Origin: Paracoccus sp. S3-43
GTDB lineage: Bacteria; Pseudomonadota; Alphaproteobacteria; Rhodobacterales; Rhodobacteraceae
NCBI RefSeq assembly: GCF_029027965.1
Contig: NZ_CP119082.1
Coordinates: forward strand, 2,396,001 to 2,460,000
DNA: 64,000 bases
Direction of reading: 5' to 3'
The first letter of the stretch is position 1. The number at the start of each line of letters is the position of its first letter. Made by a program: the position numbers and the translations under genes. Below are positions 8,937-17,366 of this stretch, one piece after another. The notes beneath the pieces are model-generated. The model saw only the letters and a program-made list of their open reading frames with translations. It ran no database searches and was not told the DNA's origin.

Positions 8937-9497
8937 ATGAACGCTTTGAACATCCAGAAGGGCGCGTCCAGCCATTCGGCCTATGACCTGCGCGATCCGA
9001 ATTCCCAGGTCGAGGAAAGCCACACCCTGGCCGTGCTGGTCGAAAACGAACCGGGCGTCCTGGCGCGCGTGATCGGGCTGTTTTCCGGGCGCGGCTACAA
9101 CATCGACAGCCTGACCGTGGCCGAGGTGGATCACACCGGCCACCGGTCGCGCATCACCCTGGTCACACGCGGAACCCCCGCCGTGATCGCCCAGGTCAAG
9201 GCGCAACTGGGCCGGATCGTCCCGGTCCACGAGGTCCACGACCTGACCGTGGAAGGCCCGGCCGTCGAACGGGAACTGGGGCTGTTCAAGGTGCGGGGAC
9301 AAGGGGAAAAGCGGGTCGAATCGCTGCGGATCGCGGAAATCTTCCGCGCCAATGTGGTCGATTCGACGCTGGAAAGCTTTGTCTTCGAACTGGTCGGCAC
9401 GCCCGGCAAGCTGGATGCCTTCGCCGACCTGATGCGGCCGCTGGGGCTGACCGATCTGGCCCGGACCGGCGTCGCGGCCCTGTCGCGCGGCGTCTAG
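8937..9497 (+). CDS. ilvH: Acetolactate synthase small (regulatory) subunit
   Basis: This subunit binds the large subunit and gives feedback inhibition by valine. The N-terminal ACT domain (about residues 27-100) shows HTLAVLVENEPGVLARVIGLFS, here split as HTLAVLVENEPG and LARVIGLFSGRGYNIDSL, which is the classic IlvH/IlvN signature. A C-terminal small-subunit domain follows with KRVESLRIAEIFRANVVD. At 186 residues it is slightly longer at the N terminus than typical enteric proteins. The ATG at 8937 is preceded by GAGG. The gene is downstream of ilvI in the same direction and probably co-transcribed. Its end is only six bases from the end of a convergent small gene, so there is little room for a terminator. 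Confidence 0.96.
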   Translation: MNALNIQKGASSHSAYDLRDPNSQVEESHTLAVLVENEPGVLARVIGLFSGRGYNIDSLTVAEVDHTGHRSRITLVTRGTPAVIAQVKAQLGRIVPVHEVHDLTVEGPAVERELGLFKVRGQGEKRVESLRIAEIFRANVVDSTLESFVFELVGTPGKLDAFADLMRPLGLTDLARTGVAALSRGV

Positions 9498-9503
9498 GGC
9501 GGC

Positions 9504-9848
9504 TCAGCGGGCGGCGGCGGCCCTGAAAACCGGCTGGGCCGCCGTCTGCTCTCTCGGTTCGGGGGTCGAGGAGACGATTCGCAGATGCGGCTCGGCCGGG
9601 GGGGTGTTGGCGCGCAGCATGTCGGGCAGATGCGTGAATTCCTGTTCGGACAGCATCGTGACATTGCGCGCATGGCGCAGGGCGCCGATGGCTTCGCTTT
9701 CCAGTTCGACCAGATCGCCGGGTTGCGGCCAGCAGACCGCCCGCGTCAGGTTTTCGCGCCCCTGCAAATAGGCAAGGGCCGCATGATCCTCGCACCAGAT
9801 CACCGCCTTTTCACGTTCCGCACTGCTCCAGACGACAACCCCGATCAT
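9504..9848 (-). CDS. Conserved hypothetical protein, 114 residues
   Basis: I do not recognise a named family. The first 50 residues (VVWSSAEREKAVIWCEDHAALAYL) look like a compact folded domain with one Cys/His pair; the last third is rich in proline, glutamate and alanine and probably disordered. No signal peptide or membrane segment is seen. I chose the ATG at 9848 because GGAG lies seven bases upstream on the minus strand; a GTG at 9863 would add five residues and put the ribosome site inside the gene. It converges on ilvH with a six-base gap. The AT-rich region upstream (9849-9960) could hold its promoter. Codon use matches the backbone, so it is probably a native gene. Confidence 0.7.
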   Translation of the reverse strand: MIGVVVWSSAEREKAVIWCEDHAALAYLQGRENLTRAVCWPQPGDLVELESEAIGALRHARNVTMLSEQEFTHLPDMLRANTPPAEPHLRIVSSTPEPREQTAAQPVFRAAAAR

Positions 9849-9964
9849 TCCGAGACTCCACACGGATGCCGTGGCATCGCGTCAATGTGATCAAATCTGA
9901 TTGCAGTTTATGTGCATGGTAATGTCGGAAAAAGCAAAATTCCGCCGGTTGAGCAGCTTTTTTC

Positions 9965-9989
9965 AAAAATTTTCGGCGGCTTTCCGCCG
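9965..9989 (-). terminator. Rho-independent terminator, minus strand
   Basis: CGGCGG (9974-9979) and CCGCCG (9984-9989) form a six-bp stem with a four-base loop. Read on the minus strand, it is followed by AAAATTTTT. It lies about 160 bases beyond the end of the M48 protease gene and could end that transcript. The rest of 9849-10148 holds no recognisable gene. Confidence 0.4.
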
Positions 9990-10148
9990 CACGCCTGTTC
10001 CGGGCAGGAGATTTGCACCAAGGCGCTGATTTTCCGCCCGCATTTCAGCGGTTTTTTCACAATGAAAATCGGGCCTTCGGACAACCCTGGCGTTAACGCG
10101 GGGTAACCTGTGACTTTTCTGCCGCAACTTTTGTATGATATGCCGCGT

Positions 10149-10901
10149 TCAGCGGATTCGGCCGCTTTGGACATCCGCCACAGCGCGCCTGACCTGGGCC
10201 AGACGGGCCGCGCGCGGGGGATGGGTGCCCAGGACATGATCGCCCGGATCGGGGATTCGCTCGAAGAACAGCGATCCGTGGATCGGATCGAAGCCCGCGT
10301 TCAGCGCCATGATGGCGCCCAGATAATCCGCCTGAAGCTCCCATTCTCGCGAATAATAGCGCGACCCGACCGAGGCGCCGATTCGCTGCGCCGTCTCGAT
10401 GGCTTCCGGGTTGTTGCCATAGACCGAGGCGATGCTGCCCAGAATCACCGCCCCGGCGGCGGCGGCGCCCGCCTTGCGATCCAGGTGGTTCAGGATGTGG
10501 TGGCTGGCCTCGTGACCCACGACGAAGGCGATCTCATCGCCGTTGCGGGTCTGGGCGATCAGGGACAGGGTGAAGCCGATGATCGGGCGGCCGGTGGCGT
10601 CGATGGTCTGGAAGGCGTTGACCTCTTGCCCCGGACGGTCGTCGACGACGAACTGGAAATCGCAGTTGATCGGCTGGGTGCGCCGTTGCAGGCATTCGCG
10701 TTCGATCGCCGGTTCCATCCGGCGCATCACCGCCACGAACATGCGCGCGGCCGATTGCGGGCTGCCGTCATTGGTCAGGACCGGCGCGGGTTGGGGCGCG
10801 CCGTAAGGTCCGGACGGAATGCTGACCGGATCCATCGGCCGGGGCGCGCAGGCGGCCACGCCCAGAAGCCCTGCACCCAAGATCGCCGTGACCCGCTTCA
10901 T
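10149..10901 (-). CDS. M48 family metalloprotease, lipoprotein
   Basis: The protein has a lipoprotein signal (MKRVTAILGAGLLGVAAC, lipobox GVAAC with Cys near residue 18), so it is probably anchored in a membrane facing the periplasm. The zinc-protease signature HEASH (HExxH) is at about residue 135, and the third ligand region ELQADYLG is about 50 residues later, as expected for gluzincins of the BepA/LoiP/Oma1-like group. Such enzymes act in envelope protein quality control. Length is 250 residues. There is no TPR tail, so it is not a full BepA. It is a single gene, divergent from the small gene at 11058 and followed by a possible terminator. The native substrate is unknown. Confidence 0.9.
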   Translation of the reverse strand: MKRVTAILGAGLLGVAACAPRPMDPVSIPSGPYGAPQPAPVLTNDGSPQSAARMFVAVMRRMEPAIERECLQRRTQPINCDFQFVVDDRPGQEVNAFQTIDATGRPIIGFTLSLIAQTRNGDEIAFVVGHEASHHILNHLDRKAGAAAAGAVILGSIASVYGNNPEAIETAQRIGASVGSRYYSREWELQADYLGAIMALNAGFDPIHGSLFFERIPDPGDHVLGTHPPRAARLAQVRRAVADVQSGRIR

Positions 10902-11057
10902 CGCCTGCCCCTTGCCCCATCGCCGCGCCTTGGCCCGGCGCGGTCGTACCGTTTGCGTTGGCCGATCTTAGCCGGTCGTGAAAACCCGCGCAAACCCTGC
11001 CCGCTTGCCCCTGGCGCCGCATCACGCGAATGTCGTCCCGAACCAAGGAGGCCCGCG

Positions 11058-11297
11058 ATGTTCACCATCGAGCATGATTTCGACGCCACCGTCATCACCC
11101 TGATCGACGAAGCCGATCCCGATACCGGCCCGCTGAACGAGGATGTGGTGATCCTGTCCTTCGACGACCGCGTGGTGCTGGAACAGGTCGGTCCAGACGA
11201 CGAGGTGGTGCGCATCACCCTGTCGATGCACCAGCTGGCCGAACTGCGCCTGGCCCTGAACCTGCCCGAGGGGAATTACCGCATCGACCGGGGCTGA
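11058..11297 (+). CDS. Hypothetical protein, 79 residues
   Basis: This small acidic protein has an excellent ribosome site (AAGGAGG seven bases before the ATG at 11058), which decides the start over longer in-frame extensions. The sequence alternates beta-prone segments (VITLIDE, VVILSFDDRVVLEQV, VVRITLS) with a helix (MHQLAELRLALN), suggesting a compact alpha/beta fold. No signal peptide or membrane segment is seen, and I do not recognise a family. Its 3' end overlaps the convergent DUF167 gene by 22 bases. Codon use fits the backbone. It is probably expressed, but its role is unknown. Confidence 0.7.
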   Translation: MFTIEHDFDATVITLIDEADPDTGPLNEDVVILSFDDRVVLEQVGPDDEVVRITLSMHQLAELRLALNLPEGNYRIDRG

Positions 11298-11545
11298 TCG
11301 ACGCGGAACAGCTTGTCGCGCGAGGTGGCGCCGCGCAGCAGCGTCAGCTGCGACCGGGGCACGTCCAGGGCCTTTGACAGCAGCCGGATCACCGCGTCGT
11401 TCGCCTTGCCGTCCTCGGGGACGGTGGTGGTGTGGACGCGCAGGCCATCCTCGGCCAGGATGACGGCATTGCGGCGCGCGCGGGGCGTCACGCGCACGGC
11501 CAGGGTGGCGCCGGGAACGGCCAGATGGCGCAGATCGTCGCTCAT
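11276..11545 (-). CDS. DUF167 (YggU-type) family protein
   Basis: The 89-residue protein fits the short DUF167 family. Characteristic features are LAVRVTPRARRNA near the start, DGKANDAVIRLLSKALDVP in the middle, and LTLLRGATSRDK near the end. Family structures show a small alpha/beta fold; no biochemical function is established. The ATG at 11545 was chosen because homologues start with this short N terminus; a longer open frame upstream is the antisense of the nitroreductase gene. The gene diverges from the nitroreductase gene (91 bases between starts) and overlaps the convergent 79-residue gene by 22 bases. Family assignment is secure. Confidence 0.9.
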   Translation of the reverse strand: MSDDLRHLAVPGATLAVRVTPRARRNAVILAEDGLRVHTTTVPEDGKANDAVIRLLSKALDVPRSQLTLLRGATSRDKLFRVDQPRSMR

Positions 11546-11635
11546 GGCCGCAGCATCCCGTCTGCCGCCGCCGCTGGCAAGCCTTGCTTGCGCGTCCCGC
11601 CCGTTTCGGGAAGAACAGCCGGAAAGGAGAACGCC

Positions 11636-12208
11636 ATGACCCATCGCAACGATGCCGCCCTGGACTTTCTGGCGACGCGCCGGTCGCACCCGCCCAAGAT
11701 GCTGCGCGAACCCGCCCCCGACCGGGCCGAGATCCTGCGCCTGCTGACCCTGGCCGCGCGCGTCCCCGACCACGGCAAGCTGGAGCCCTGGCGCTTCGTG
11801 GTGCTGGAACGCGCGGTCCTGGACCGGCTGGCGCCGGTGCTGCGCGCGCAGGTGCTGGCCGCGGGCCAGGATCAGGCGGCGGCCGACAAGGCGGCCTCGG
11901 CCTTCGGGTCGCCGGTGATCGTGGCGGTGGTGTCGGCGCCCGTCGCCAGCGACAAGGTGCCGGGCTGGGAACAGTTCCTGTCGGCAGGCGCGGTCTGCCT
12001 GGGGCTGGTGAATGCGGCGCTCGCCTCGGGCTGGGGGGCGGCCTGGCTGACCGGTCCGGCGGTGCTGGACGAGACCTTCGGGCGCAGCCACCTGGGCCTG
12101 ACCGATGGCGAACGCCTGGTGGGCCTGGTCCATCTGGGCAGCCGGGGGGACGCGCCGCCCGAACGCCCGCGCCCCGACGTCGCCGCCAAGACGTGCTGGC
12201 TGGAATGA
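11636..12208 (+). CDS. Nitroreductase family protein (YdjA-like)
   Basis: This is an FMN-dependent NAD(P)H oxidoreductase of the nitroreductase superfamily, 190 residues, cytoplasmic. The FMN-phosphate-binding start FLATRRSHPPKML and the AARVPDHGKLEPWRFVV segment are typical of the short YdjA group, as is GWGAAWLTGP followed by LVGLVHLG near the end. The natural substrate is not known for this group. The ATG at 11636 follows GGAAAGGAG. The stop overlaps the start of the next gene (ATGA), so the two are translationally coupled. Family call is firm; substrate is open. Confidence 0.92.
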   Translation: MTHRNDAALDFLATRRSHPPKMLREPAPDRAEILRLLTLAARVPDHGKLEPWRFVVLERAVLDRLAPVLRAQVLAAGQDQAAADKAASAFGSPVIVAVVSAPVASDKVPGWEQFLSAGAVCLGLVNAALASGWGAAWLTGPAVLDETFGRSHLGLTDGERLVGLVHLGSRGDAPPERPRPDVAAKTCWLE

Positions 12209-12921
12209 TCGTCTTTCGCGCCCTCACCCTGGGCTGGCTGGATCTGCTGCGGCCGCGCATCCTGCGGCTGGCCCTGATGGGCGTCGCGCTGACCGTCCTG
12301 CTGTTCGTCGTCCTGCAATCGGCGCTGTTCTGGGCGGTCCGCAGCTTCGTGCCGGGCAGCCTGTCGCTGCCCTGGATCGGCACGCTGGATGTCGGATCGG
12401 CGCTGTCCTGGGGGTCGCTGGCGCTGTTCCCGCTGATGGGGTTCTTCCTGATGGCCCCCGTCGCCGCAGGCTTTTCCGGCCTGTTCGCCGATCATGTCGC
12501 CGACGCGGTCGAGGAGATGCACTATCCCGCCCGCCAGGGCGCCTCGCTGGATTTCCTGGACGGGCTGCTGGAATCGGTCGCGGTGATGCTGGCCGTGCTG
12601 GCGGTCGCGATCCTGTCGCTGTTCCTGACGCCGGTCCTGGGTCCGCTGGCGCCGCTGCTGTTCTTCGGCGCGAACGGCTGGCTGCTGGGGCGGGAGTTCT
12701 TTCAGATGGCCGCCCGCCGCCACATGGATCAACCCCAAGCCACCGCCCTGCGCAAGGCGAATGCGGGGCGCGTGACGCTGGCGGGCGTGCTGGTCGCGGT
12801 GGCCCTGGTGATTCCCCTGGTCAATATCGCGGTGCCGCTGCTGGCGGCAGCGGCCTTCACGCATCTGTTCCACCTGATCAGCGGATCAGCCGGTCCAGAT
12901 TCTCGATATCCGCGCGGGTGA
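12205..12921 (+). CDS. EI24 domain (CysZ-like) membrane protein
   Basis: The protein has 238 residues with several hydrophobic segments (about 25-48, 70-90, 130-155, 190-220) and the EI24/DUF540 layout in which an early helix pair is followed by a membrane domain and a short soluble helix region (LGREFFQMAARR). CysZ members of this family transport sulfate, but no cysteine-synthesis gene lies nearby, so that function is only one possibility. The start ATG overlaps the stop of the nitroreductase gene. The 3' end overlaps the convergent DUF1467 gene by 44 bases, which is unusually long for a backbone gene pair but both frames are well supported. Confidence 0.83.
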   Translation: MIVFRALTLGWLDLLRPRILRLALMGVALTVLLFVVLQSALFWAVRSFVPGSLSLPWIGTLDVGSALSWGSLALFPLMGFFLMAPVAAGFSGLFADHVADAVEEMHYPARQGASLDFLDGLLESVAVMLAVLAVAILSLFLTPVLGPLAPLLFFGANGWLLGREFFQMAARRHMDQPQATALRKANAGRVTLAGVLVAVALVIPLVNIAVPLLAAAAFTHLFHLISGSAGPDSRYPRG

Positions 12922-13147
12922 TCAGCCCGCCCAGGATCACATAGGCGATCGCGGCCCAGATGATCGCCGCGATCACCGTGGTCCAGATCAGCTTGCCCTT
13001 CAGCCGCAGGTCGGCGGGCGCGCCTGCCGGGGTGCCCGGCACGATCTCGCCCGCGTCCTGCTGGCTGCGCTGGCCGATCACAACGACGATGAACAGCGTC
13101 AGGAACCACAGGACGGCGAACAGGACGATGCCCCCGGTCAGGTTCAT
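12878..13147 (-). CDS. DUF1467 family membrane protein
   Basis: An 89-residue protein with two transmembrane segments: IVLFAVLWFLTLFIVVVIG near the N terminus and VIAAIIWAAIAYVILGGLIT near the C terminus. The intervening loop holds GEIVPGTPAGAPADLRLKGK-like residues, matching DUF1467, a family common in alphaproteobacteria and of unknown function. The ATG at 13147 overlaps the stop of the methylmalonyl-CoA epimerase gene (ATGA), so the two form a coupled pair; this order is often seen in relatives. Its 3' end overlaps the convergent EI24 gene by 44 bases. Confidence 0.88.
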   Translation of the reverse strand: MNLTGGIVLFAVLWFLTLFIVVVIGQRSQQDAGEIVPGTPAGAPADLRLKGKLIWTTVIAAIIWAAIAYVILGGLITRADIENLDRLIR

Positions 13148-13551
13148 CAGACCTGCTCCAGTTCGATGAGGCAGCCGTTGAAATCCTTGGGATGCAGGAA
13201 CAGGACCGGCTTGCCATGGGCGCCGATCCTGGGTTCGCCGCTGCCCAGGACGCGGGCGCCTTCGGATTTCAGGCGGTCGCGGGCGGCCAGGATGTCCTCC
13301 ACCTCGAAGCACATGTGATGGATGCCGCCGGACGGGTTCTTGTCCAGGAATCCCTGGATCGGGCTGTTCTCGCCCAGGGGATACAGCAGTTCGATCTTGG
13401 TGTTGGGCAGTTCGATGAAGACCACCGTCACGCCATGGTCCGGTTCGTCCTGGGGCGCGCCGACCCTGGCGCCCAGCGTATCGGCATATTGGGCGGATGC
13501 CGCAGCCAGGTCGGGAACCGCGATGGCCACATGGTTAAGACGTCCGATCAT
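13147..13551 (-). CDS. mce: Methylmalonyl-CoA epimerase
   Basis: The enzyme interconverts the (R) and (S) forms of methylmalonyl-CoA in propionyl-CoA catabolism. It is a 134-residue protein of the vicinal oxygen chelate fold. Metal-ligand positions are visible in LNHVAIAVPDL (His near residue 7), GIHHMCFEV (His near 83) and the final CLIELEQV (Glu). KIELLYPLG and HPKDFNGCL are also conserved in the family. The ATG at 13551 gives the normal short N terminus. The DUF1467 gene follows with a four-base overlap. The mutase genes are not in this window. Confidence 0.94.
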   Translation of the reverse strand: MIGRLNHVAIAVPDLAAASAQYADTLGARVGAPQDEPDHGVTVVFIELPNTKIELLYPLGENSPIQGFLDKNPSGGIHHMCFEVEDILAARDRLKSEGARVLGSGEPRIGAHGKPVLFLHPKDFNGCLIELEQV

Positions 13552-13681
13552 CCTGTCCTCCGGGTTTTGGGCGGTTCTAGGGCTTTCCGCGCGGCGGCGA
13601 AAGGAAAACCCAACCGCGTTAACCGCTTCTTAGCGAATCGGCGGCTAACTGACAGGGCCACATCGGTAAGGGGTACATGAC

Positions 13682-14425
13682 ATGCAGAACGACATCGCAT
13701 CCGAGGTGACCGACGCCTTGCCCATCTGGCGCGTCTCGATGCCCAACCGGCCGCTGACCGGCCTGACCGTTCTTGTGGTCGAGGATTCGCGCTTCGCCAG
13801 CGAGGCCGTGCGGCTGCTGTGCCTGCGGTCGGGGGCGCGGATCCGGCGGGCCGACTGCCTGCGCTCGGCCGCCCGGCATTTGCAGACCTATCGCCCGGCG
13901 GTGGTGATCGTCGATCTGGGCCTGCCCGACGGCAACGGCGCGGATCTGATCCGCCAGATCGCCGCGACCGAACCCCGCGTTCCGGTGCTGCTGGGCATCT
14001 CGGGCGATCCCGACCTGGCCGATGCGGCCCTGATGGCGGGGGCGGACGGTTTCCTGGCCAAGCCCATCGAAAGCCTGGCGGTGTTCCAGCAGACCATCCT
14101 GTCGGCCCTGCCGGTCGAGGCGCGGGGCCTCGGCCTGCACATCCTGCCGGATGAGGCGAATGAGGTGATCCGGCCCGACCCCTCGGGGCTGCGCGATGAT
14201 CTGGCCCATGTGGCCGAAATCCTGTCCACGGCGCAGGATACCGCGGCGGTCGACTATATCGCGCATTTCCTGGCGGGAATCGCCCGTTCCGCCCATGACC
14301 CGGTGCTGGAGGCCGCGGCCACCGCGCTTGCGCGCGACCGCGACGCGGGCCACGCCCTGGCCACCGATCTTGCGCGGATCAGCGGGCTGGTCCAGGAACG
14401 GCTGGCCCGCGTCGCAGGGATGTGA
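13682..14425 (+). CDS. Response regulator, receiver domain plus helical C terminus
   Basis: Residues about 28-145 form a CheY-like receiver: VLVVEDSRFA (acidic pocket), VIVDLGLPDGNG with the phosphoacceptor Asp, and ADGFLAKPIE with the conserved Lys. The remaining ~100 residues are helical (DDLAHVAEILSTAQ, YIAHFLAGIARSAHDP) and resemble a small four-helix bundle. They hold several His residues but lack a clear HPt signature. No DNA-binding or output enzyme domain is visible, so it may act by protein contact. It stands alone, with no histidine kinase beside it. The ATG at 13682 follows AAGGGG. Confidence 0.85.
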   Translation: MQNDIASEVTDALPIWRVSMPNRPLTGLTVLVVEDSRFASEAVRLLCLRSGARIRRADCLRSAARHLQTYRPAVVIVDLGLPDGNGADLIRQIAATEPRVPVLLGISGDPDLADAALMAGADGFLAKPIESLAVFQQTILSALPVEARGLGLHILPDEANEVIRPDPSGLRDDLAHVAEILSTAQDTAAVDYIAHFLAGIARSAHDPVLEAAATALARDRDAGHALATDLARISGLVQERLARVAGM

Positions 14426-14429
14426 TCAG

Positions 14430-14785
14430 CGCCCATCGCTGCGCCGATCAAGCCGGCCGGGCGGACGATGCGCAGGAACGACGCATGGCCGGCAGCCCGT
14501 ACGGTGCCGGGATCCAGGGTCGCCCGGAACAGCGGATCGCCGGAAGCCTCGGCCCGCACGGCCCAGGCCCGATACCCCTGCCCATCGGCAAAAAAGGGAC
14601 CGTAGGGCATATAAGTCCACAGGCTGTCATGGTTCGGCCACAGGGGCGGCAACAGGGCGCTGTGGATCGGCCGGTCCGCCGGGGCCGGGCGGCGGCGCGA
14701 AACCGGCAAGGTCGGGCCGGGAATGGTCTGGCATCGTTGATCGTCCGGGCTGCGGTCGCGTCAGAATGCGCGGCTCCTCGCCCAT
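14430..14785 (-). pseudogene. Decayed GNAT acetyltransferase (RimL-like)
   Basis: Two minus-strand frames together resemble the first half of a RimJ/RimL-type N-acetyltransferase. One frame begins with MGEEPRILTRPQP and SRPDLAGFAPPP near 14785. A second frame continues with SLWTYMPYGPF, GYRAWAVRAEASGDPLF and SFLRIVRPAG, reaching about 14435. A frameshift or small deletion separates them near 14680, and the expected C-terminal acetyl-CoA-binding half is absent, cut off where the response regulator gene ends. I read it as a broken gene; it sits in an otherwise empty stretch between the response regulator and aspS. Confidence 0.6.
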
Positions 14786-14873
14786 GTCGAGGCCCGGAAA
14801 GACGCTGCGTTCCAGATGCCGGACACCCCCGCCCATGACGCAGGGAGCATGGGCGCGGACGTGGCGCAGGGGC

Positions 14874-16649
14874 CTACTCTTTCGGCAGGACGCGCAGGCG
14901 CAGGTCGCGCAATTGTTCGTTGGTGGGTTCCGAAGGGGCGCCCATCATCAGATCCTCGGCCCGCTGGTTCATGGGGAACATGATGACCTGGCGGATGTTC
15001 ACCTCGTCGGCCAGCAGCATCACGATCCGGTCGATGCCTGCGGCACATCCCCCGTGCGGCGGCGCGCCATAGCGGAAGGCCTTGACCATGCCGCCGAAAC
15101 GCTTTTCCACCTCACTGGCCGGATAGCCCGCCAGTTCGAAGGCCTTGAACATGATCTCGGGCTTGTGGTTGCGGATCGCGCCGGAGATCAGTTCATAGCC
15201 GTTGCAGGCGAGGTCGTATTGGAAGCCCTTGACCTGCAAGGGGTCGCCCGACAGCGCCTCCAGCCCGCCCTGCGGCATGGAGAACGGGTTGTGGGAAAAG
15301 TCGATCTTGCCGTCGTCGGTCTTTTCATACATCGGGAAATCGACGATCCAGGCGAACTTGAACTGGTTTTCATCGGTCAGGCCCAGTTCCCGGCCGATCT
15401 CGTTGCGGGCGCGGCCCGCGACGGCCTCGAACTGTTCGGGCTTGCCGCCCAGGAAAAAGGCCGCATCGCCCTCGCCCAGGCCAAGCTGGATGCGGATCGC
15501 CTCGGTCGGCTCGTGGCCCAGGGCCTTGGCGATGGGACCGGCGGCTTCGGTCGACCCGTCCTCGGCCTTGCGCCAGAAGATATAGCCCATGCCCGGCAGG
15601 CCCTCGCGCTGCGCGAAGGCGTTCATGCGGTCGGCGAACTTGCGGGAACCGCCGGTCGGCGCGGGGATGGCGCGGACCTCGGTTCCCTCCTGCTCCAGCA
15701 GCTTGGCGAAGATGCCGAAGCCCGAGCCGCGGAAATGGTCGCTGACCACCTGCATCTGGATCGGGTTGCGCAGGTCGGGCTTGTCGCTGCCGTATTTCAG
15801 CATCGATTCCGCGTAAGGAATGCGCGGCCAGTCGGCATCGACCGGGCGGCCGCCGCCGAATTCCTCGAACAGGCCCTGGATCACCGGCTGGATGGCGGCG
15901 AACACGTCCTCCTGCTCGACAAAGGACATCTCCAGGTCAAGCTGGTAGAAGTCGGTCGGGCTGCGGTCGGCGCGGGGATCCTCGTCGCGGAAGCAGGGGG
16001 CGATCTGGAAATAACGGTCGAAGCCCGCGACCATGATCAGCTGCTTGAACTGCTGGGGGGCCTGCGGCAGCGCGTAGAACTTGCCCGGATGCAGGCGCGA
16101 GGGCACCAGGAAGTCGCGCGCGCCTTCGGGCGAGGACGCGGTGATGATCGGCGTCTGGAATTCGGTGAAGCCCTGGTCCCACATGCGGTTGCGCAAGGAC
16201 CGGATCACCTTGGAACGCAGCATGATGTTGTTGTGCAGGCTCTCGCGCCGCAGGTCCAGGAAGCGATAGGCGAGGCGCGTTTCCTCGGGGTATTCCTGGT
16301 CGCCGAAGACCGGCAGCGGCAGTTCGTCCGCCGGGCCAAGCACCTCCAGGTCGGTCGCATAGACCTCGATCTCTCCGGTGGGCAGCTTGGCGTTCACCAG
16401 GCTGGGGTCGCGCAGCTTCACGCGGCCGTCGATGCGGATCACGGTTTCCGCGCGCAGCTTGTCCATCGCGGCGAAGGCCGGGCTGTCGCTGTCGGCCAGC
16501 ACCTGGGTCATGCCGTAATGATCGCGCAGGTCGACGAACAGCACGCCGCCATGATCGCGGACCCGGTGGACCCAGCCCGACAGGCGGACGGTTTCACCGG
16601 CATTCGCGGCGGTCAGATCGCCGCAGGTATGGCTGCGATAGGCGTGCAT
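14874..16649 (-). CDS. aspS: Aspartyl-tRNA synthetase
   Basis: AspS charges tRNA-Asp (and in bacteria lacking AsnRS also tRNA-Asn). The 591-residue protein has the bacterial layout. An N-terminal OB anticodon-binding domain ([23 protein letters not shown]) comes first. The class II core carries motif 2 near residue 220 ([19 protein letters not shown]) and motif 3 near 530 ([14 protein letters not shown]). An inserted GAD domain lies between about residues 290 and 420. The ATG at 16649 begins with [10 protein letters not shown], the usual start. It is a single gene, followed only by the decayed acetyltransferase. Confidence 0.97.
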   Translation of the reverse strand: MHAYRSHTCGDLTAANAGETVRLSGWVHRVRDHGGVLFVDLRDHYGMTQVLADSDSPAFAAMDKLRAETVIRIDGRVKLRDPSLVNAKLPTGEIEVYATDLEVLGPADELPLPVFGDQEYPEETRLAYRFLDLRRESLHNNIMLRSKVIRSLRNRMWDQGFTEFQTPIITASSPEGARDFLVPSRLHPGKFYALPQAPQQFKQLIMVAGFDRYFQIAPCFRDEDPRADRSPTDFYQLDLEMSFVEQEDVFAAIQPVIQGLFEEFGGGRPVDADWPRIPYAESMLKYGSDKPDLRNPIQMQVVSDHFRGSGFGIFAKLLEQEGTEVRAIPAPTGGSRKFADRMNAFAQREGLPGMGYIFWRKAEDGSTEAAGPIAKALGHEPTEAIRIQLGLGEGDAAFFLGGKPEQFEAVAGRARNEIGRELGLTDENQFKFAWIVDFPMYEKTDDGKIDFSHNPFSMPQGGLEALSGDPLQVKGFQYDLACNGYELISGAIRNHKPEIMFKAFELAGYPASEVEKRFGGMVKAFRYGAPPHGGCAAGIDRIVMLLADEVNIRQVIMFPMNQRAEDLMMGAPSEPTNEQLRDLRLRVLPKE

Positions 16650-16709
16650 GGTCGTTCCCCGAATAATCCGCCCCGCATCAAGCGCGGCGGGGGCGGGAAG
16701 TCAACCTGT

Positions 16710-17366
16710 CTAGAACGGACGCACCACGTTGCCGGTATAGAAATAGGCGCCCATGCCCACGGTGAACAGCACGTTCCCGGCAACCGCGTGCAGCAGCCAG
16801 GCCGCCGGAAAGCCATAGCGCAGATAGGCGCGGGCGAAGATCCAGCCGCCGACGAAGGTCATGACCGCCACCACCGCCGACCAGTACATCAGATGCGCAA
16901 AGGAGAAGATCCCGGCATTGATGGCGATGGCCCCCTGCCCCGCAGGCAGCAGCGCGCCATAGCGGTGGAAGAACAGCGGCCGGAAGATCAGTTCCTGCGG
17001 CAGGGCGGACAGCAGCGGATAGAACACCCAGATCAGCGGCAGCATCCCCGACCGCAGCATGGTGAACAGCCGTTCGGGATAGGTCACATACAGGATCGCC
17101 ACCCCCGCCAGCAGGGTGACGGCCGACAGGGCCAGAACCTCCAGCAAGGGCACCCGGCGCCAGCCCCGGACCAGCGACCGGAAACCGAAGCCGCCGGTGC
17201 GCCACAGCAGGAACAGGCCCACCAGCGAGAATACGGCCAGCGCCTCGAACAGGTGACGGCCCGGCATGAACAGCGCAATCGCCAGCGGCGCCCCGATATA
17301 GAGCGCCGCGAACTCGATCCCCAGCCAGATCCGGGGTCTTACCGTGTCAGTCGTGTTTGCAACCAT
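16710..17366 (-). CDS. CPBP family intramembrane metalloprotease
   Basis: The protein has about seven hydrophobic segments and the CAAX-protease/bacteriocin-processing (CPBP) motifs. Motif 1 reads QELIFR where EExxxR is usual, motif 2 is FSFAHL, and HAVAGN is the last His/Asn site. The first Glu of the diglutamate is thus Gln, which may weaken catalysis. Length is 218 residues from the ATG at 17366; a TTG at 17375 could add three residues. It overlaps the end of the upstream GH25 gene by 28 bases, so it is probably co-transcribed and coupled. Family members process membrane peptides or act in peptide-toxin immunity; the role here is unknown. Confidence 0.87.
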   Translation of the reverse strand: MVANTTDTVRPRIWLGIEFAALYIGAPLAIALFMPGRHLFEALAVFSLVGLFLLWRTGGFGFRSLVRGWRRVPLLEVLALSAVTLLAGVAILYVTYPERLFTMLRSGMLPLIWVFYPLLSALPQELIFRPLFFHRYGALLPAGQGAIAINAGIFSFAHLMYWSAVVAVMTFVGGWIFARAYLRYGFPAAWLLHAVAGNVLFTVGMGAYFYTGNVVRPF

